64,000 nt of DNA from JAEUIX01 sp964611125 (lineage in GTDB: Bacteria; Planctomycetota; Phycisphaerae; Phycisphaerales; UBA1924): positions 16,613 to 80,612 of the forward strand of contig CAZSZO010000013.1 of NCBI GenBank assembly GCA_964611125.1, in the 5' to 3' direction. Position numbers and translations under genes: made by a program. Positions within the stretch are counted from its first letter, which is position 1. Each line of letters starts with the position of its first letter. Under the pieces are notes generated by a model. That model worked only from the letters and a program-made list of their open reading frames with translations, did no database searches and was not told the DNA's origin. Below are positions 58,914 to 64,000 of this stretch, piece by piece.

Positions 58914-60265
58914 GCGCGGACCCTCCCTTGGCCGCGCCGGGAGCGGGCCGCGCCCGGATCGGGGCCGGATTCGGCCGACTCCGGGACGATCTCGACGCGC
59001 ACGCGGTCGACGACGCGCCCGGTCACGGCTTCGACCTTCAGGCGCAGGTTGCCCACCCGGACGGCGTCGCCCACCTGAGGAAGCCGGCCCAGCAGCGAGA
59101 GCACCAATCCCGCGACGGTCGATACGCGCGGGTCGCGCGGCAGGCCGAACATCTCCATGAGGTCGCGCGCGGGGAATCGGCCCGGCGCCAGCCAGTTCCG
59201 CTCGCCGCCCTGCTCGACCTGCTGGGCCTCGCCCCCCGCGCCGAAGTCGCCCCGCAGCTCCGCGGCGATCTGCTTGACGACATCGCGGGCGGAGACGACG
59301 CCGACGATGGCGCCGTGCTCGTCGACGCAGAGGGCGACCTTGGCGCCCCAGCGGCGCAGCTGCTCGAGCAGCCCGTCGAGCGAGACGCGCTCGGGGACAT
59401 AGCGCGGCGGATCGAGGAACGCCCCGAGCTTCGGCGGCGTGTGGGTGCGGGCGAACGCGGCGAGGTACCGCTTGACATCGAGGATGCCGATGACCTGCTC
59501 ATCGAGCCCTCCGCCGCCGGCGCGGGCGATGGGGAGGCGGGTGAGCCGCTTGCGGCGGGTGAGGTCGATCACCTGATCGGGGGCGGCCTTCTCATCCAGC
59601 CACTCCATGTCGGTTCGCGGGGTCATGACATCGCGCACGCGCTGCGAGCCGAGGTGGATGACCTGCCGGAGCACGCGCTGCTCGTCGCTGTCGATGGCCC
59701 CTTCCTGCTCGCCGACATGCAGCACCGCCGCGAGCTCTTCGGGTGTCATGCTGCGCATGGAGTCGTCCTCGCCCTCCGGGGGGACGAAGACCCTCGTCAG
59801 CGGGGCCACGACCGATCGCACCACGAAGCTCCGCACGGGTCCGAGGGCGCCCATCATCCAGAGCACCAGCGGCGCGAGGAGGCGGACGAACTCCACGCGC
59901 TGGCGGGCCGCGAGCATCTTCGAGACGACCTCGGCGACGACGGTCATCAGCAGCAGGTTGATGGCGCTCACCGCCAGGCCCAGCAGGCGGTTTCCCGTCT
60001 CACTCGCCTCCAGCAGCAGCAGCGAGGTGAGGACGAAGTACAACGTGGTCGCCATCATGTTGAAGAACAGCAGCGTCACCAGCACATCCTGCGGGCGGGC
60101 GAGCAGCTGGCTGACGACCCGCGCCAGTTTCGGGTGCTGCTTGCGCAGGCGGACCCGATCGCTGTAGGTCAGGCTGAAGATGGCCGTCTCAGCCGCCGAG
60201 AAGACCGCCGCCGCGGCGAGCAGCAGGGGGAGGATCGCCAGAATGGCTACGACCGTCGCGCTCAT
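58910..60265 (-). CDS. CNNM-CBS-CorC_HlyC membrane protein (first of a pair)
   Basis: 451 residues. The CNNM/DUF21 domain (about 1-190) has the family segment VFSAAETAIFSLTYSDRVRL and helices FFNMMATTLYFVLTSLLLLE, AINLLLMTVVAEVVSKMLAA. Two CBS repeats follow (about 210-340: VRDVMTPRTDMEWLDEKAA, VVGVVSARDVVKQIAAELRG). A CorC/HlyC domain ends the protein (about 360-435: WLAPGRFPARDLMEMFGLPR, VAGLVLSLLGRLPQVGDAVR). This is the full CorB/CNNM-type architecture linked to Mg2+ efflux or magnesium homeostasis. It overlaps hscB upstream and the shorter CNNM gene downstream by 4 bases each, so the three genes form a tight operon. Confidence 0.92.
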   Translation of the reverse strand: MSATVVAILAILPLLLAAAAVFSAAETAIFSLTYSDRVRLRKQHPKLARVVSQLLARPQDVLVTLLFFNMMATTLYFVLTSLLLLEASETGNRLLGLAVSAINLLLMTVVAEVVSKMLAARQRVEFVRLLAPLVLWMMGALGPVRSFVVRSVVAPLTRVFVPPEGEDDSMRSMTPEELAAVLHVGEQEGAIDSDEQRVLRQVIHLGSQRVRDVMTPRTDMEWLDEKAAPDQVIDLTRRKRLTRLPIARAGGGGLDEQVIGILDVKRYLAAFARTHTPPKLGAFLDPPRYVPERVSLDGLLEQLRRWGAKVALCVDEHGAIVGVVSARDVVKQIAAELRGDFGAGGEAQQVEQGGERNWLAPGRFPARDLMEMFGLPRDPRVSTVAGLVLSLLGRLPQVGDAVRVGNLRLKVEAVTGRVVDRVRVEIVPESAESGPDPGAARSRRGQGRVRA

Positions 60266-60870
60266 GGGTGGGGGGCCGCGCCGGGATCCTCAGCGAGTTG
60301 CTCGAGCATCCGCTCGATATAGCGCCACGCGTTGAGCTCGCGCCGGATCGCGCGCAGCACATCCCTGCGGCCGGATTCGGCGCCCGGCCCGGGTGCGGGG
60401 ACGCCGGGGCCAGCCGCCGCCTGCTGCTGCGGCCCGGCCAGCAACTGGGCGAAGAGCCGGGCCGCCTCGGCCATGTGGGCCCGCCGGCGGGATTCGCCCC
60501 AGTCCTCCCAGCACGCCACGGCTGCGGGGTCGTTCCGCTCCGACTCCATCCGCTCCCGCGCCTCCATCATCTCCAGCAGGAATCCGTCGGGCAGCGTGCG
60601 ATCATGCTCCTTGGCGGGGCCGCCCAGACGGGCGAGCAGGGCCCCGGCCCGCTGTTCGGGGTCATCGAGCACGGCCTTGGCGGCGTTGAGGCGGGCCGAC
60701 GCGGCGTCGCCCGCGGCAGGGTCCGGCTGGGCGGAGCTGGGCTGGGCGGAGCTGGGCTGGGCGTGATCGGGGTGGTGTTCCGCGGCCTTGCGCAGGTACG
60801 CCCGCTGGATCGCCGCGCGGTCGAGGTCGAAGCGGGGCTCGATGCCGAGGATGTCGAACGGGTCGTTCAT
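60262..60870 (-). CDS. hscB: HscB-like J-domain co-chaperone
   Basis: 202 residues from ATG 60870; the frame is open to 61092 but the J-domain begins here (MNDPFDILGIEPRFDLDRAA). The HPD motif lies in YLRKAAEHHPDHAQP. The C-terminal helical domain (MMEARERMESERN onward) resembles the IscU-binding domain of HscB, which in E. coli stimulates HscA in Fe-S cluster transfer. Differences: a Ser-Ser-Ala-Gln-Pro repeat inserted just after the HPD motif, and an Ala/Pro/Gly-rich stretch near residue 160. HscA and IscU are not in the window. It is the first gene of the operon with the two CNNM genes, overlapping by 4 bases. Confidence 0.8.
   Translation of the reverse strand: MNDPFDILGIEPRFDLDRAAIQRAYLRKAAEHHPDHAQPSSAQPSSAQPDPAAGDAASARLNAAKAVLDDPEQRAGALLARLGGPAKEHDRTLPDGFLLEMMEARERMESERNDPAAVACWEDWGESRRRAHMAEAARLFAQLLAGPQQQAAAGPGVPAPGPGAESGRRDVLRAIRRELNAWRYIERMLEQLAEDPGAAPHP
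60727..60763 (-). repeat. 15-bp tandem repeat inside hscB
   Basis: Two full copies of a 15-bp unit plus 7 bases of a third, in frame; encodes a repeated SSAQP. It lies directly after the HPD motif of the J-domain, so copy number would alter a functionally important loop. Confidence 0.85.
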
Positions 60871-61072
60871 GCCAGGCTTTGACCTGATGTGGACTGGAAC
60901 AGTTCCGAACGGGGAGAGTCTGGAGCGGGCGTCCCGCCGGAGGTTGGTCTGGGAGGGTCGGGTGGGCGAATCGCGCGGCATTTCGGTCGTGACGCGTTGA
61001 CTTGCCGCCCCACCAGGCTTTCCATCCCCGGCTGGGCCGCCCCGTGGCCGGTCCGCAGACGGAGGTTGCTGC

Positions 61073-61786
61073 GTGGCCAAGCATATCGGCATTGTCGCCG
61101 TCAGCCCCGAAGGCTCCGCCTTGTGCTACCGGGAGATCTTCCGGCGGGCCGGCGCCCTGGTGGGCGATACGGGGCACCCGGTGGTCTCGATGCATGGCGA
61201 GCCGTTGGAGCGGTACATCCAGTCGCTGATGCGCGACGACTGGCACACCATCGGCGAGCTGCTCCGCAGCTCCGCCAAGCTGCTGGCGGTGGCGGGCGCG
61301 GAGTTCTGCATCACGCCCGACAACGTGATGCAGCACGGCGTGCACCTCGCCGAGGTCGGGTCGCCCATCCCCTGGCTCACGATGACCGACCTGGTGACCG
61401 AGCGGATCGTGGCCGATTGCCGCAAGACGGTGGGCGTGATCGGGACCAAGATGGTCATGTTCGGCTCGACGTATCAGACCGCGCTCGGGCTCAAGGGCGT
61501 GAAGGTGATCGCCCCCGACGCCCGCGATGCGGAGGCGATCGATGCGATCGTTTTCCGCGAGCTGATCCACGGCGAGATCGTGGAGGCCTCGCGCCGGCGG
61601 ATGGTGGATGCGATCGCCCGACTGGCCGAGCGCGGGGCAGAGGGCGTGGTGCTCGGGTGCTCCGAGGCGCCGCTGCTGATCAGCCAGCAGAATTCGCCGC
61701 TACCGGTGTACGACGCGGTGGCGCTGTTGTCGGACGGCGCGGTGCGGTACGCGATCGGGCAGATGGCGATGCCGGGGCGGGCCTGA
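61073..61786 (+). CDS. Asp/Glu racemase family protein lacking the first catalytic Cys
   Basis: 237 residues from GTG 61073, with GGAGG 7-8 bases upstream. The fold is that of cofactor-independent Asp/Glu/hydantoin racemases: IGIVAVSPEGSALCYREIFR at the start, CITPDNVMQHGVHLAEV, VGVIGTKMVMFGSTYQTALG, and VVLGCSEAPLLISQQNSPL near the end. The second catalytic Cys is present in LGCSEAPLL. At the first position the family has P-C-N-T; here it is P-D-N-V, so the Cys is replaced by Asp. The enzyme may be one-base (epimerase lost, lyase/decarboxylase or one-directional) or have another substrate. It is divergent from hscB. Confidence 0.87.
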   Translation: MAKHIGIVAVSPEGSALCYREIFRRAGALVGDTGHPVVSMHGEPLERYIQSLMRDDWHTIGELLRSSAKLLAVAGAEFCITPDNVMQHGVHLAEVGSPIPWLTMTDLVTERIVADCRKTVGVIGTKMVMFGSTYQTALGLKGVKVIAPDARDAEAIDAIVFRELIHGEIVEASRRRMVDAIARLAERGAEGVVLGCSEAPLLISQQNSPLPVYDAVALLSDGAVRYAIGQMAMPGRA

Positions 61787-61863
61787 CGAGCGGACCGGAC
61801 GTCTGCTGACCTGGGGCCGTGACCTGCGGGCCTGACATACAGTGCTGTCGCCGTCGCTGCCAG

Positions 61864-63942
61864 CTACTTCCGGGCCTTCCTGACCGCGGCCGTGAGGGCC
61901 GCGGTGAGCTCCTTGGGCGAGTCCTTGCGGTTAAAGATCTTCACCTTCGATTTGCCCGGCGACTTGGGGTCGGGCATGGTCCACACCACGGCGGTGACCT
62001 CGCTGGGGTGAGTGTTGAACCACTCGAAGACGGCCCGGGCCGCGTCGGGGCTGTCGAGCGGCTTGAGCCCCACGGCGACGCGGAGGTTGGATTCGAGCTC
62101 GGTCGCGGCCGACGAGTCACCCTCGCCGGTGAGCAGGACGCGGGCGCCCTGGGTCTTGAGCGTCTCGGCAAGCCGCTGCTGGAGCTTCTGAGCTTGGGTG
62201 TTGCTGCCGAGCGGCTCCTGCATCACCAGCACGGTCGCCTGCTTGAGGGGCTCGCTGGCGATCATGCGCGCCGGCTGGGAGCCAGCGGAGGAAGGCCAGC
62301 TCAGGCCGATGTGCCCGGTCATGCCGGGGCGATTCCTGGCCGCTGGGGCGCCCGTCGGCGGGGCGGGAGGCTCGGGCGCCTCGGGGGCGGCGGGCGCATC
62401 GGGCGCCTCGGGATCGACAGGATCGAGGGGATCGGCAGGATCGACAGGATCCATGACGCCGTCCTCGCCGGTCGTCTGGGTGATCATGGTGCGGCCGTCG
62501 CTGTAGATCTCGATGCGCTGCCCGCCTTCCTCGATCCGCGCGATGGGGACGGAGACCCGGCCCGAGGAGGTCAGCATCGCCAGCGCGCCCAGGCCTCCTG
62601 CGGCGCCCATGACAACCAACAGGGTCACGATCGCGACGCCGTAGTTGGCGCCGGTGCGGACGCGGGCCTGCCGGCCGAGCCGGTTGGCGGCGCGCCGGCG
62701 CATCTCCTGCACACGGCCCCGGGCCGCGGCGAGCTGATCCGCGGCTGAGCGGCCACCCGCCGGGCGTGGGCGCCCGCGGGGGCCAGGGGGGTTTACGCGT
62801 GGGGGTACCGGGGAACCGAGGAAATCGATACCCGCCGCGCGGTCGACAGGGATGGCAGCCATGGTGCCGGCGAGGGGGACGCCGTGCCAGCGGCCGACGG
62901 GGGGCGGCGGGGGGGCGTGGGGGAGCGGGGTCGCCATGGCGTCGGGACCGATCACGCCGGGGAGGCCCGCGAGGGCGACCGACTCGCCCAGCTCGCCAGC
63001 CTTGACGCTGGGGAGGTCGGCGGGGCGGAGGGTCGCGAGCGTGCCTGCCTGAGCGGCCTGGGCCACGATGGCGAGGTCGGCGAGCATCGCCTGGGCGGAG
63101 GGATAGCGCTTGTCGTAGTCGGTCATGGCCCGGCGGACGATCCAGCGGAGGGCCTCGGGGCAGGACTTGGTGATCTGCGAAAGCCCGCCGTGGGCGGGGA
63201 AGGAGTTCTCAAGCGTGGAGAAGAGCACGGCGCCGACGGCGAAGATATCGAACTTGGCGCCGTCGACCTCGTGAACCTTGACCCCGCGCAGCGCGAGCCG
63301 GACCATCTCAGGGTCGCGGAAATACTCGGTGCCGTGGGTGGTGAGCGTCATGCTGGAGCGGAGCGGGGTGACGAGGCCGAAATCGACCAGGTGGGCGTGC
63401 CCGCCGGCGACGATCACGTTGTCGGGCTTGACGTCCTTGTGCCAGAGGCCGGACCGGTGGTACTCGTGCAGCGTGCCCAGCAGATCGCAGGCGTAGCCGA
63501 TGGCGCTGGAGAGCTCCTTGCCCTCGAGACCCGCGGCGGAGGACGCGGCGTGCAGGCGCTGGGTGACGATCCCCAGCGAGTCGCCCGGGACGTAGCGCAT
63601 GACGTAGAAAAACCGCTCGTTGTTCAGTTCGTGCTCGAGCACCAGGCCGAGCTTCTTGGCGGCGGCCAGGGCGTGGTTCTCGCGGACGATCTGGGGCAGG
63701 CTGGAGCCCTGTGCGAGGGAGAAGCTCTTGATGACCACGTCGCCGACAGGACCAATGGCCTGGCGGGCGAAGGCCTGGAGCTTGCGTTCGTCAGGGCGGG
63801 CGACGTAGAGCTTGGCCCCGCTGCCGCCGCCGGGGAGGGTGCCGATCACCTGGTAGCCCGGGAACTGCCCGCCGCGCCCGGCGGAGGCGGGCGTTCCGCG
63901 GGAGGGGGCGGCCATGTTGATCTGCATGGCCTCGCGGCGCAT
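61864..63942 (-). CDS. Membrane Ser/Thr protein kinase with an unusual periplasmic C-terminus
   Basis: 692 residues from ATG 63942; the frame stays open to the window edge, so a start outside the window cannot be excluded (ATG 63927 and 63915 are also possible). The kinase domain covers about 30-300: VIGTLPGGGSGAKLYVARPD (Gly loop), ATP Lys in DVVIKSFSLAQG, catalytic loop LWHKDVKPDNVIV (HKD in place of HRD), HLVDFGLVTPL and the GTEYFRDPEM motif. One membrane helix lies near 425-450 (YGVAIVTLLVVMGAAGGLGA). After a Pro/Ala/Asp-rich repeat linker (DPVDPADPLDP), a C-terminal domain of about 130 residues (KQATVLVMQEPLGSNTQAQK, AVVWTMPDPKSPGKSKVKIF) is not recognised. Confidence 0.9.
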   Translation of the reverse strand: MRREAMQINMAAPSRGTPASAGRGGQFPGYQVIGTLPGGGSGAKLYVARPDERKLQAFARQAIGPVGDVVIKSFSLAQGSSLPQIVRENHALAAAKKLGLVLEHELNNERFFYVMRYVPGDSLGIVTQRLHAASSAAGLEGKELSSAIGYACDLLGTLHEYHRSGLWHKDVKPDNVIVAGGHAHLVDFGLVTPLRSSMTLTTHGTEYFRDPEMVRLALRGVKVHEVDGAKFDIFAVGAVLFSTLENSFPAHGGLSQITKSCPEALRWIVRRAMTDYDKRYPSAQAMLADLAIVAQAAQAGTLATLRPADLPSVKAGELGESVALAGLPGVIGPDAMATPLPHAPPPPPVGRWHGVPLAGTMAAIPVDRAAGIDFLGSPVPPRVNPPGPRGRPRPAGGRSAADQLAAARGRVQEMRRRAANRLGRQARVRTGANYGVAIVTLLVVMGAAGGLGALAMLTSSGRVSVPIARIEEGGQRIEIYSDGRTMITQTTGEDGVMDPVDPADPLDPVDPEAPDAPAAPEAPEPPAPPTGAPAARNRPGMTGHIGLSWPSSAGSQPARMIASEPLKQATVLVMQEPLGSNTQAQKLQQRLAETLKTQGARVLLTGEGDSSAATELESNLRVAVGLKPLDSPDAARAVFEWFNTHPSEVTAVVWTMPDPKSPGKSKVKIFNRKDSPKELTAALTAAVRKARK

Positions 63943-64000
63943 CTCCGCGGCGGTTCCCGGCGGGGCGTTGGCGATGGCCTGCGGCAGGCGTTCTTCGAGG

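Overview
The window is GC-rich, densely coded bacterial DNA. It looks like a member of the Planctomycetota, most likely class Phycisphaerae. This is inferred from several features together: three secreted proteins that end in a twin EF-hand, GC-terminated dockerin-like tail; a PEP-CTERM-like secreted protein; a prepilin/H-X9-DG type protein; an ECF sigma factor paired with a TPR-bearing Ser/Thr kinase; and CNNM/CBS membrane proteins. No phage, transposase, CRISPR array or rRNA was found. One tRNA-Ser(TGA) is present at 33894-33980.

Layout. 1-5656: a truncated LysR regulator, an ECF sigma/anti-sigma pair, a prepilin-like protein, a cyclophilin, a DUF971 protein and pyrF. 5799-10928: a SpoIID/LytB lipoprotein, a lipase-like lipoprotein, a TraB-like protein carrying a pseudopilin-like insert, and a TauE/SafE permease. 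10940-15444: a family 2 glycosyltransferase with a domain-swapped HldE-like enzyme, an unknown protein behind a near-consensus promoter, and RNase HI. 15535-26803: a eukaryotic-type (GT3) glycogen synthase, a DUF3592 protein, a PurS-PurS-PurL fusion, a fungalysin (M36) protease, and a Kdo-kinase-like/methyltransferase fusion. 26901-31127: a PAS histidine kinase and LuxR-type response regulator, then a glycine-zipper protein, an entericidin-like lipoprotein and a CYTH protein. 31278-37188: a PEP-CTERM-like protein, an NtrC-type regulator, tRNA-Ser, and a large C-type-lectin/dockerin protein. 37642-40935: the ECF/Ser-Thr-kinase pair. 40955-46814: a five-gene cell-envelope cluster (two LpoB-like lipoproteins, a COG3014-like lipoprotein, a YcfL-like lipoprotein and a 676-residue exported protein). 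47009-53347: RluA-type pseudouridine synthase, pgl, cysS, a GGDEF cyclase and an FHA-GAF histidine kinase. 53396-64000: a PmtA-like methyltransferase, an SGNH/dockerin protein, DUF1015, a small locally AT-richer gene pair, an hscB-CNNM-CNNM operon, a racemase-family protein and a Ser/Thr kinase at the edge.

Themes. Regulation is rich: two ECF sigma factors, two histidine kinases, two response regulators, two Ser/Thr kinases and one diguanylate cyclase. Envelope and secretion genes dominate the rest, with housekeeping genes (pyrF, purL, cysS, rnhA, pgl, hscB) scattered singly. The best candidate for an undescribed system is the LpoB/COG3014/YcfL/676-residue cluster, whose last gene itself seems built from LpoB-like elements. 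A second, window-wide signal is promoter architecture: at least thirteen genes have a TANNNT box 5-7 bases before the start codon and no Shine-Dalgarno sequence, suggesting that leaderless transcripts are normal here. That pattern was also used to choose several start codons.
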